Part shown: piece after piece, positions 6,128 to 12,366 of the stretch
How the letters are laid out: each line of letters starts with the position of its first letter
Numbering within the stretch: position 1 is the first letter of the stretch
DNA from: UMGS1696 sp045643285
GTDB taxonomy: Bacteria > Bacillota > Clostridia > Oscillospirales > CAG-272
DNA: 25,332 nucleotides
Direction of reading: 5' to 3'
Assembly: GCA_045643285.1 (NCBI GenBank)
Contig: JAZUKN010000011.1
Span: forward strand, 1-25,332
The notes under the pieces: generated by a model
Databases searched by the model: none
What the model saw: only the letters and a program-made list of their open reading frames with translations
What the model was told of the DNA's origin: nothing
Translations under genes and position numbers: made by a program

Positions 6128-6527
6128 TTTCGTCAGTTCTTATCCCGTCAAAAAATACAATTATCCTGTCAGACAGCAAAAACGCCGGAGCGCACAGCAC
6201 AGTCCACGCAAGCGAAAACGCCGGACAGATCTGTCCGCAGAGGTTTCCCCACATTTTCGAGTAATCCCACACGGCAAGCCCGAGCGCACGGTTCACGACA
6301 AGTCCCACGGCAAATTCAGCCGCCGTAATGACAAGTCCGCCGATGATACATTTCACGTGCAGACGCGCTTTTCCGAGCTGTCTGTTGAGCAGGTGAAGAG
6401 CGAGAAAACACGCGCCGCCCACTGCCGTCATCGTGTAGTGACTGTAGCCGCGCCACAGTATTTCGATCAGTGTGTAAAGCGTTCCGCCGCCGAAGAAAAC
6501 CGTAAGATATTCGTACCGTCTGAACAT
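6087..6527 (-). CDS. Four-helix membrane protein, CmpB-like putative ABC-transporter type IV
   Basis: A 146-residue membrane protein with about four hydrophobic segments (near 7-25, 31-47, 60-80 and 108-128). GGGTLYTLIEILWRGYSHYT near the start, GGLVITAAEFAVGLVVN and VWDYSKMWGNLCGQICPAFS match the small family Pfam calls ABC_trans_CmpB. Its real role is unproven, and many members stand without any ABC ATPase, as here. The ATG at 6527 is chosen because GGAGGTGG lies just upstream; the frame extends ten codons further without a better start. The acidic tail (TDENENEQEEK) overlaps the next gene by 41 bp. Membrane topology is a reading of hydrophobicity only. Confidence 0.72.
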   Translation of the reverse strand: MFRRYEYLTVFFGGGTLYTLIEILWRGYSHYTMTAVGGACFLALHLLNRQLGKARLHVKCIIGGLVITAAEFAVGLVVNRALGLAVWDYSKMWGNLCGQICPAFSLAWTVLCAPAFLLSDRIIVFFDGIRTDENENEQEEKIYDAN

Positions 6528-6601
6528 AAAAACCACCTCCGCTCCGATTTTCGTCAAAGCGGCAGATGACTATTCGCGCGGTATGGTTATTTCCGTATTT
6601 T

Positions 6602-7177
6602 TCAGCCGTTCTGCCCGCCGTTCGGCGAAAGAACAGCCGATAGCATATATCCGGCAGTGGACTTCATCGTCGAGGCGTAGTAGCTGACGACGATTATCCG
6701 AACTCCGACTAGGACGCGCTTTTTTGTCTCCGTCGGCAGGTCGTAGTCCGTGAGGGTTGTGATGACTATTTCATCAAGTCCGCCCATTCCTCCGCCTGAT
6801 TCCGAAACGGCAGACAGCACGCGGCACACGCAGTCGTACAGTCCGCAGCCGTCGATCTCATTCTCTCCCGAGATATACGAGAGCAGCGCGAGTATTTCCG
6901 AAAGTTCCAGCGTGTCGCGCATCATGCTGAGGAGCAGTATCCGCGCAAGCTGTTCGCGTGAATAAGTCTTGTTCACGGGCTTATCTACCCAGCCGCGCTT
7001 TACCCAGTTCTGGAGTGTCGTGCCGTCGATGCCCGTGATCTCTCTGATCTGCGAGAGCATTATCCCGTCGGTCACATAAAAGACTTTGTCGATGAAATCC
7101 TTTCCCGTAACGCCGCCGAGCTTGTCAGCCTGGAGGATCGTTCCCGGGATCGTCCCTGTTTTAAGCGTAGTTTTCAT
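6602..7177 (-). CDS. DUF1836 domain protein, probable HTH regulator
   Basis: A 191-residue protein whose N-terminal two thirds match the DUF1836 family of Firmicutes. The MerR-like winged-helix region (about 40-85) reads LSQIREITGIDGTTLQNWVKRGWVDKP, followed by YSREQLARILLLSMMRDTLELSEI. Family members are poorly studied and are presumed DNA-binding. The C-terminal part (about 100-190) is helical without a known motif. The ATG at 7177 follows AAGGTGTG. The gene has a near-consensus promoter at 7217-7245, with dyads over the -35 and start regions that could be bound by its own product. It precedes the CmpB-like gene by 74 bp and may lead that operon. Confidence 0.78.
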   Translation of the reverse strand: MKTTLKTGTIPGTILQADKLGGVTGKDFIDKVFYVTDGIMLSQIREITGIDGTTLQNWVKRGWVDKPVNKTYSREQLARILLLSMMRDTLELSEILALLSYISGENEIDGCGLYDCVCRVLSAVSESGGGMGGLDEIVITTLTDYDLPTETKKRVLVGVRIIVVSYYASTMKSTAGYMLSAVLSPNGGQNG

Positions 7178-7216
7178 ATCACACCTTAAAATCGTTTGAT
7201 AACTGTCGTTATGAAG

Positions 7217-7245
7217 ATTATATCACACGTTCACATGACTGTCAA
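7217..7245 (-). promoter_or_regulatory. Consensus sigma-A promoter with operator-like dyads for the DUF1836 gene
   Basis: On the minus strand, TTGACA (7245-7240), 17-nt spacer and TATAAT (7222-7217), a perfect match to consensus. A 17-bp dyad (CACTTGAC A GTCATGTG, 7/8 arm match, 7232-7248) covers the -35. A second dyad (ATAAC tgtc GTTAT, 7199-7212) covers the expected start. Both are candidate repressor sites. Confidence 0.8.
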
Positions 7246-7265
7246 GTGTATTCTCACGAATCCGA

Positions 7266-7296
7266 CAAAAACAAAAGCGGCACGTTTCCGCACCGC
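7266..7296 (-). terminator. Terminator of the NUDIX/GNAT operon
   Basis: On the minus strand GCGGTGCG, loop GAAA and CGTGCCGC make an 8-bp stem with two wobble pairs, followed by TTTTGTTTTT. It starts 15 bp after the GNAT stop codon. Confidence 0.7.
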
Positions 7297-7311
7297 GTTT
7301 GTGAATACCGC

Positions 7312-7824
7312 TCAAAGGTCGATCCAGTATCGCTGTTCCGGCACGCCTTCTTCATTTATGACCTCGTTTTCAAGCACGCCGCCGTTGTTCATAATGGATT
7401 TTGCCGATCCGATGTTGTCCTTGTCGCAGGTCATCAGCACGCGCGTGATGCCGAGCTTTCTGCACTCTTCAAGCGCGAGCCCGATCATCGCCGTGGCGTA
7501 GCCTTTGCGCCGCTCGCTCGGTCTGATGCCGTCGCCGATGTGTCCGCCGGTATAGAGGAGGTCGTCGTTTAAGTAGTGGCGGATATTCACCGCGCCGACG
7601 AAGATGTTTTTGTCGCAGTCAAGGCAGAAAAAGACTGAATCCGGGACACGTCCGTCGTGTTCGGTCTTTGTTTCAAGATCAGCTAAATAATGATCAAAGT
7701 CGCGGTAGTCGTTCTTACGGATAACATAAGGTGAAAACTGCTGCTCGACCGCCAGCCATTCGCTCATCATGTCGTCGAGAAGAGGTTTATATTCGCGTGT
7801 GAGTTTAACAAGTTTTATGTTCAT
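7312..7824 (-). CDS. GNAT N-acetyltransferase
   Basis: A 170-residue acetyltransferase-fold protein. The central FVGAVNIRHYLNDDLLYTGG forms beta strands 3-4. GIRPSERRKGYATAMIGLAL (about 101-120) is the acetyl-CoA motif, with RRKGYA as the phosphate loop. ITRVLMTCDKDNIGSAKSIMNNGG is motif B and supports the family call strongly. The C-terminal RYWIDL resembles the predicted-acetyltransferase group. The ATG at 7824 shares ATGA with the NUDIX stop codon, a 4-bp overlap typical of translational coupling, and GGGAGG lies upstream inside the NUDIX gene. The 53-codon upstream extension in this frame overlaps NUDIX coding sequence and is rejected. Substrate unknown. Confidence 0.88.
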   Translation of the reverse strand: MNIKLVKLTREYKPLLDDMMSEWLAVEQQFSPYVIRKNDYRDFDHYLADLETKTEHDGRVPDSVFFCLDCDKNIFVGAVNIRHYLNDDLLYTGGHIGDGIRPSERRKGYATAMIGLALEECRKLGITRVLMTCDKDNIGSAKSIMNNGGVLENEVINEEGVPEQRYWIDL

Positions 7825-8315
7825 TGTGTCGTCATCCTCCCGTCGGTCACGATATGCTTTACTCCGTCCGTCGGATGAAAAATCTCCGTGCGGAAAAATT
7901 CGGGGAATACCGTTTCTTCGGTATCCGGTGATACCCATTTGAGATATTCGCGGTTGTGGTCTTCTTCGGTGTAGCTCGTGCAAACAGGCTCGTAATCCTC
8001 CGGCACTTTCATATAGAAGAAAAGCGATACTTCGTATATGAGCTTGCCCGATTTATTGTAATCATTCCCGATAAAGTAGTTCTCGTGAACAAATCCGAGC
8101 CGCTCGATCTCCATTTTCACGCCCGTCTCCTCGTACACTTCACGCCCAACTGCTTCCTCTGCCGTCTCGCCGAACTTCACCCGTCCGCCAACCGAATAGA
8201 GATAATCGTTCCTCTCGTTCCCTGCCATGAGGAATTTGCCGTCTTTTATAATGATAGCGCCGACGCGGATATTGATGAATCCGCCGCCGCATTCGACTGT
8301 CATGTCGTTGTTCAT
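7821..8315 (-). CDS. NUDIX hydrolase
   Basis: A 164-residue hydrolase of nucleoside diphosphates linked to another group. The Nudix box is complete: GGRVKFGETAEEAVGREVYE and then ETG (about 47-69), with the REVYEE helix that binds Mg2+. The N-terminal strand INIRVGAIIIKDGKFLMA is typical. The substrate cannot be told from sequence; the small size and coupling to an acetyltransferase suggest housecleaning or tailoring of a nucleotide derivative. The ATG at 8315 follows AAAGGAG; the 21-codon upstream extension runs towards the MITE-like element and is rejected. No good promoter lies between this gene and the element, so transcription may come through the element or from the methyltransferase gene upstream. 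Confidence 0.9.
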   Translation of the reverse strand: MNNDMTVECGGGFINIRVGAIIIKDGKFLMAGNERNDYLYSVGGRVKFGETAEEAVGREVYEETGVKMEIERLGFVHENYFIGNDYNKSGKLIYEVSLFFYMKVPEDYEPVCTSYTEEDHNREYLKWVSPDTEETVFPEFFRTEIFHPTDGVKHIVTDGRMTTQ

Positions 8316-8347
8316 AATGTATGCTCCTTTCTTTGATTTTTTTCTTG

Positions 8348-8517
8348 ACAATCCTTCCGTCACGGCAAGCCGTGCCACCTCCCTTTATACAAGGGAGGCT
8401 TCCCGTGATGCCAACTTCCAAACTTTAGCTCCGAACAATAAGGCATTGCTTTGCACTTGCTTTGAGGCTCCCTTGTGTAAAGGGAGCTGTCAGTCGTCAG
8501 ACTGACTGAGGGATTGT
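8348..8517. mobile_element. MITE-like element, 170 bp, imperfect terminal inverted repeats of about 50 bp
   Basis: The left end (ACAATCCTTC, then a CACGGCAAGCCGTG hairpin, then CTCCCTTTATACAAGGGAG) is an imperfect inverted copy of the right end. Read on the minus strand, the right end has ACAATCCCTC, a CAGTCAGTCTGACGACTG hairpin and CTCCCTTTACACAAGGGAG. A unique A+T-richer middle separates the ends. No coding capacity. From memory, very similar CTCCCTTTACACAAGGGAG-containing units are abundant in gut Clostridia. No clear target-site duplication. It sits between the methyltransferase stop (8537) and the NUDIX start (8315) and can fold strongly in RNA. Confidence 0.75.
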
Positions 8518-8536
8518 TCATTCGTCAATGGAAAAC

Positions 8537-9325
8537 TTAATTCTTTCTGAAAATATCAAGCGTATGATGCGAATATCCGATCATGTCCTGCCGCTCGCAC
8601 GTCGCAAGGTGGTACTTCACAAAAAACTCGTACGTCTCGTTGTCCATTGCGTCGACTGTCTCGCGCATATGGTTCGTGTATCCGTCCGTTGCGATAAATC
8701 CGAGAGGAGTCACGTCGAGATGTGAGCGCAGTTTTTCGATGTCTTCCTTTCGGTACAGCTCGAACAGATCCCATGGATTCGAGAATGTGTCGAATGTCTC
8801 CATATCAAGCATACACTTTTCGACAAGCTCATGTATTCCTCCGCGAATAAATCCGTAACACAGGACAGACGCGTCTCCCATACAGTACGCGACAAACACA
8901 ATGCCGCCTTTTTTCGTCACACGCACGGCTTCGCTGAGTGCTTTCAGTGCGTCGTCTTCGTTGAACAGATGATACATCGGTCCGAGCAGGAGTGTGACAT
9001 CGTACATCCCGTCAGCAAACGCCGACAAATCCCGCGCATCGCCCTGTGTGACCGTGATATTCTCTCCATCCGCAGTATTTTGTTTGAATATATCAATATT
9101 GTGTTCCACCAGCTCCACGGCATCGACGGAATAGCCCTCGCGTGCAAGTGCGTGACTGTACCGTCCCGTTCCCGCGCCGATCTCAATAATACGCGCTCCC
9201 GGTGTGAGATATTTGTAAATATATTTCATCGTTGTGAGATATTCTATCGCGCCGTGCTTTGAAGTGAGCCGTCCGTCCTCGTCGTAATTGTTGTAGTATT
9301 CAGTCAAATAATCCTTGTTCTCCAT
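8537..9325 (-). CDS. Class I SAM-dependent methyltransferase
   Basis: A 262-residue methyltransferase with a Rossmann fold. Motif I is IIEIGAGTGRYSHALA (about 46-61), which binds S-adenosylmethionine. VDAVELVEHNI is motif II (acidic end of beta2), VTQGDARDLSAF is motif III and YDVTLLLGPMYHL is motif IV. AVRVTKKGGIVFVAYC follows as the post-motif strand. The C-terminal half, which would define the substrate, is not one I can assign; GPMYHL-type enzymes act mostly on small molecules. The ATG at 9325 with GGAGG five bases upstream is the start; the longer frame to 9406 would run through a terminator. A terminator hairpin and a 34-codon ORF lie immediately upstream, suggesting attenuation control. 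Confidence 0.88.
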   Translation of the reverse strand: MENKDYLTEYYNNYDEDGRLTSKHGAIEYLTTMKYIYKYLTPGARIIEIGAGTGRYSHALAREGYSVDAVELVEHNIDIFKQNTADGENITVTQGDARDLSAFADGMYDVTLLLGPMYHLFNEDDALKALSEAVRVTKKGGIVFVAYCMGDASVLCYGFIRGGIHELVEKCMLDMETFDTFSNPWDLFELYRKEDIEKLRSHLDVTPLGFIATDGYTNHMRETVDAMDNETYEFFVKYHLATCERQDMIGYSHHTLDIFRKN

Positions 9326-9334
9326 ATATCCTCC

Positions 9335-9377
9335 AAAAAACAAAAGCAGTGTGAGCCGTTCGACGAACCCACACTGC
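9335..9377 (-). terminator. Terminator-like hairpin abutting the methyltransferase ribosome binding site
   Basis: On the minus strand, GCAGTGTG / CACACTGC (8 bp) encloses an inner GTTC / GAAC hairpin, followed by TTTTGTTTTTT and then directly by GGAGG of the methyltransferase gene. It may simply end the guaB transcript, or act as an attenuator for the methyltransferase. Confidence 0.75.
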
Positions 9378-9398
9378 CGAGAATAATACCGCCTTATT

Positions 9399-9503
9399 TT
9401 ATCCAAATGAAAGGCACGGCAATGAAAGCACGACGGATGTGGAATACCACACGTTCGCGGACTTTGCGGGAGCGTAATTATAATGTGCGCCTGAATAAAG
9501 CAT
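9399..9503 (-). CDS. Small ORF (34 codons), possible leader peptide
   Basis: ATG at 9503 (another in-frame ATG at 9509) sits behind AAAAGGAGGG, one of the best ribosome binding sites in the window, 35-41 bp after the guaB stop. The peptide begins MLYSGAHYNYAPAKSANVW, is hydrophobic towards the end (VVLSLPCL) and stops with TAA at 9399, 22 bp before the terminator hairpin. Inside the ORF, GTGTGG/CCACAT forms a small hairpin. Its 3' arm could instead pair with GTGTGG in the terminator 5' arm, a possible switch. Coding is supported only by the start signal. It could be a leader peptide for the methyltransferase gene, a small membrane-active peptide made with guaB, or chance. Confidence 0.45.
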   Translation of the reverse strand: MLYSGAHYNYAPAKSANVWYSTSVVLSLPCLSFG

Positions 9504-9543
9504 CGTCATGCCCTCCTTTTCATAATTTTTGTGATATTTGTTC

Positions 9544-11025
9544 TTACTGCACGTTTACCGAGTAGTTCGGTGCTTCCTTGGTTATCGAAATATCGTGCGG
9601 GTGAGATTCTCTCAGACCGTTGCCGGACATCTTCACGAAACGTCCGTTTTCTTTAAGCTCTGCGATAGTTTCCGTTCCGCAATAGCCCATACCGGAGCGC
9701 AGACCGCCCATAAGCTGGAATACTGTATCTGCGACAGGTCCCTTGTACGGCACACGTCCCTCTACTCCTTCGGGAACGAGCTTGCGCTGTCCTTCCTGAA
9801 AGTATCTGTCCTTCGAGCCTTTTTCCATAGCGGCAAGGCTTCCCATTCCGCGGTAGACCTTGAAGCGTCTGCCTTGATAGATCTCGCTGTCTCCGGGGCT
9901 TTCCTCGCATCCTGCAAGAAGCGATCCGACCATGATAACGTCAGCACCTGCGGCGATCGCTTTCGGAAGATCGCCCGAATACTTGATACCGCCGTCCGCG
10001 ATGACCGGGATGCCGGCTTTTTCGGCTTCCTCGTATGCGTTCATGATAGCGGTGATCTGCGGCACACCTATACCTGCGACAACGCGCGTCGTGCAGATCG
10101 AGCCGGGACCGATACCGACCTTTACGGCGTCGGCACCTGCAGAAATGAGGTCATGTGCGGCTTCGCGTGTTGCGATATTGCCTGCGATGAGCTGTGCGTC
10201 GGGGAATGCGTTCTTTACTTTTTCTACGCAGTCGATTATGTTCTTCGAGTGACCGTGAGCCGAGTCGAGCACGAGCACGTCCGCACCCGCGTTGAGAAGT
10301 GCGCCTGCTCTGTCGACAACGTCCTTTGTCACGCCGATAGCCGCGCCGCAGAGAAGACGTCCCTTTGAATCCTTTGCGCCGTTCGGGTATCTGTCGGCTT
10401 TTTCGATGTCCTTGATCGTGATAAGTCCGCGGAGCTTGTTGTTTTCGTCGACGATCGGGAGCTTTTCTATCTTGTGGTGGCGGAGGATCTCACGCGCCTG
10501 TTCGAGCGTTGTTCCGACGGGAACGGTGATGAGGTTTTCTTTCGTCATCACTGTGTCGATCGGCACGTTGAAGCTGTCCATGAAACGAAGGTCACGGTTT
10601 GTTATGATGCCGACAAGCTCGCCCTTATCGTTGCAGATCGGCACGCCGGAAATGCGGTACTTGTGCATAAGCTCGTCCGCTTCGTACACATAATTCGACG
10701 GGTGCAGGAAGAAAGGATTCGTGATAACGCCGTTCTCACTTCTCTTTACTCTCTCAACGTTGTCACACTGCGCTTCTATCGACATATTCTTGTGGATGAT
10801 GCCGATGCCGCCCTCTCTCGCCATTGCTATTGCCATAGCGTGCTCCGTTACGGTGTCCATAGCGGCACTCATAAGCGGAATGTTGAGCGTGATCTTGTTC
10901 GTGAGCTTTGTTTTCAGCGACACCATATTCGGCGTGACGTCGCTTTTTGCCGGAATCAGAAGAACATCGTCGAATGTCAGCCCTTCATACGCGATCTTCT
11001 TCTCAAAAACGCTGTTATTTTCCAT
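9544..11025 (-). CDS. guaB: IMP dehydrogenase
   Basis: A 493-residue enzyme that oxidises IMP to XMP with NAD+, the committed step of guanine nucleotide synthesis. It has the standard layout: a (beta/alpha)8 barrel interrupted at about 95-215 by two CBS domains (YRISGVPICNDKGELVGIIT; HKIEKLPIVDENNKLRGLIT). The catalytic loop GIGPGSICTTR holds the active-site cysteine. The NAD/IMP motifs VLDSAHGHS and IADGGIKYSGD are present, as is the mobile flap region MEKGSKDRYF...EGVEGRVPYKG with its Arg-Tyr pair. Length is typical. ATG at 11025 follows GGGGTG; the 35-codon extension runs over the promoter and is rejected. It is transcribed alone or with the small ORF downstream. Confidence 0.98.
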   Translation of the reverse strand: MENNSVFEKKIAYEGLTFDDVLLIPAKSDVTPNMVSLKTKLTNKITLNIPLMSAAMDTVTEHAMAIAMAREGGIGIIHKNMSIEAQCDNVERVKRSENGVITNPFFLHPSNYVYEADELMHKYRISGVPICNDKGELVGIITNRDLRFMDSFNVPIDTVMTKENLITVPVGTTLEQAREILRHHKIEKLPIVDENNKLRGLITIKDIEKADRYPNGAKDSKGRLLCGAAIGVTKDVVDRAGALLNAGADVLVLDSAHGHSKNIIDCVEKVKNAFPDAQLIAGNIATREAAHDLISAGADAVKVGIGPGSICTTRVVAGIGVPQITAIMNAYEEAEKAGIPVIADGGIKYSGDLPKAIAAGADVIMVGSLLAGCEESPGDSEIYQGRRFKVYRGMGSLAAMEKGSKDRYFQEGQRKLVPEGVEGRVPYKGPVADTVFQLMGGLRSGMGYCGTETIAELKENGRFVKMSGNGLRESHPHDISITKEAPNYSVNVQ

Positions 11026-11046
11026 AATCCGCACCCCTTTTTGTTT

Positions 11047-11119
11047 ATATTGTAATATATATATTTGGTATATTATATACGAACGGCGAAAAAATGTCAA
11101 CTGACGAATATTACAATAT
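11047..11119 (-). promoter_or_regulatory. guaB promoter flanked by a 12-bp inverted repeat
   Basis: On the minus strand, TTGACA (11100-11095), 17-nt spacer and TATAAT (11077-11072), a perfect sigma-A match. ATATTGTAATAT (plus strand, 11047-11058) and its exact inverse ATATTACAATAT (11108-11119) flank the promoter, 49 bp apart. This could be a looping or dual-site operator. It does not resemble the PurR box known to me. Confidence 0.75.
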
Positions 11120-11198
11120 TTATATGTCATTTTTGATTATTTTTATGACGAAAAAGCCATACTGCTGTTTTCCGGTGTCCGAAATAATTCTTTTTCTA

Positions 11199-11227
11199 TT
11201 GATTTACGCCGGACGTTATGCTATAAT
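11199..11227 (+). promoter_or_regulatory. Sigma-A promoter of the xylose-isomerase-like gene
   Basis: TTGATT (11199-11204), 17-nt spacer and TATAAT (11222-11227) with an extended TGC before the -10. It is followed 22 nt later by AAGGAGG (11256-11262 region) and ATG at 11271. Confidence 0.75.
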
Positions 11228-11270
11228 TCTATTGTAAAATATAATATACATCCGCAAGGAGGAAACAATT

Positions 11271-12098
11271 ATGGCATTACCTGTAGCATTACAGCTTTAC
11301 TCGGTACGCGAGACGGCGGCTGTCGATTTCGCAGACACACTCCGCAAGGTCAAGGCAATGGGTTACGACGGTGTCGAATTTGCCGGACTGTTCGGACTCA
11401 CTCCCGAATACGTAAAAGGTCTCTGCGAGGGCATCGGTCTTGTTCCGATCTCCGCTCACATCAACATCAACGAAATGATCGCCGATCCCGAAAAGACATT
11501 CTCCGATTACGCAACGATCGGCTGCAAGTTCGCGGCTGTTCCTCACGTCGATCCCGAACGCCGTCCGCGCGGTGCAAAATTTGAGGAAACTATCGAGACT
11601 ATCGCAAAGCTCGGCGAGATCTCGAAGAAGTACGGCATCCAGCTTCTCTACCACAACCACGATTTCGAGTTCACGAAGCTCGACTCCGGTGAATACGGCA
11701 TCGACTATATGTACGGTCACATCGACTCCGATCTTCTGAAGACAGAGTTCGATACCTGCTGGGTAAAGGTCGCAGGAGAGGATCCGGCTGACTACATAAT
11801 GAAGTACAGCGGACGCACGCCCGTCGTACACCTCAAGGACTTCTACATGGGTTCAAAGAAGCCGAAGCATATGTATGCGCTGATCGGAGTTAAGGAAGAA
11901 GAGACCGAAAAGGAAGAGGCAGTCTTCGAGTTCCGTCCTGTCGGATACGGACTCCAGGATATGCCGTCGATCCTTGCCGCATCAAAGAAGGCAGGAGCCG
12001 GATGGGTAGTTGTCGAGCAGGATGAGCCGTCGCTCGGGCTTTCCCGTCTCGAATGTGCAAGAAGAAGCATGAGCTACCTCAAGGGGCTTAGCTGGTAA
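11271..12098 (+). CDS. Sugar phosphate isomerase/epimerase, xylose-isomerase-like TIM barrel
   Basis: A 275-residue protein of the AP-endonuclease-2 / xylose-isomerase-like TIM-barrel group. These enzymes use a divalent metal to isomerise or epimerise sugars, keto-sugars or inositol derivatives. Typical features: LQLYSVRETAAVDFADTLRK with GYDGVEFAG at the start; metal/substrate residues in LLYHNHDFEF (about 125-134), FDTCWVKVAGEDP (about 160-172), VVHLKDFY (about 184-191) and VVVEQDE near the end. The absence of a signal peptide places it in the cytoplasm. The precise substrate is not recognisable. AAGGAGG and a good promoter precede it, and a terminator follows, so it appears monocistronic. 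It diverges from guaB and does not share its operon. Confidence 0.88.
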   Translation: MALPVALQLYSVRETAAVDFADTLRKVKAMGYDGVEFAGLFGLTPEYVKGLCEGIGLVPISAHININEMIADPEKTFSDYATIGCKFAAVPHVDPERRPRGAKFEETIETIAKLGEISKKYGIQLLYHNHDFEFTKLDSGEYGIDYMYGHIDSDLLKTEFDTCWVKVAGEDPADYIMKYSGRTPVVHLKDFYMGSKKPKHMYALIGVKEEETEKEEAVFEFRPVGYGLQDMPSILAASKKAGAGWVVVEQDEPSLGLSRLECARRSMSYLKGLSW

Positions 12099-12117
12099 TT
12101 GAATCGGTAAATACATA

Positions 12118-12150
12118 AAGCACCCGGATCAATGTCCGAGTGCTTTTTTC
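12118..12150 (+). terminator. Terminator of the xylose-isomerase-like gene
   Basis: AAGCACCCGGA and TCCGAGTGCTT form an 11-bp stem with one mismatch around TCAATG, then TTTTTT. It lies 20 bp after the stop codon and abuts the convergent small gene. Confidence 0.88.
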
Positions 12151-12348
12151 TTATTTTTCCGGCGGGAACATCCGGCATCCGTTACGCTTCAAGAACGCCA
12201 CGCGCTCTCTGAGATATTCTTCGGTGGTCTTCATCTCTTTTGCAAAGCACGGGATGCACTTGTATTCCGTCGCCATACGGTTTTTGAATTTCAGATAACA
12301 GCCGACATCGTCAGACGTGAGCTGTGTTCCGCATTCAATGCACTTCAT
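12151..12348 (-). CDS. Small two-CxxC (zinc-ribbon-like) protein
   Basis: A 65-residue basic protein with CIEC at the N-terminus (residues 3-6) and CIPC at about 31-34, spaced as in a zinc ribbon. A helix (MKTTEEYLRERVAFLKRNGC) and a further cysteine follow. Start and stop are clear, but the ribosome binding site is weak (CAGACGA). The start lies 18 nt after the alpha-galactosidase stop, so coupling to that gene is likely. I do not recognise a named family; zinc binding is inferred from cysteine spacing only. Confidence 0.68.
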   Translation of the reverse strand: MKCIECGTQLTSDDVGCYLKFKNRMATEYKCIPCFAKEMKTTEEYLRERVAFLKRNGCRMFPPEK

Positions 12349-12366
12349 AAGTCAATCGTCTGCAGA

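Noticed and set aside
5423..6328. Plus-strand ORF of 301 codons opposite the ComEC-type hydrolase
   Set aside because: Arg/His-rich antisense translation; the minus strand has clear metal-binding motifs and a signal anchor.
7261..7271. Further 0A-like box (reverse TTTTTGTCGGA)
   Set aside because: It is the T-tract region of the GNAT terminator plus a weak match; no consensus TGTCGAA core.
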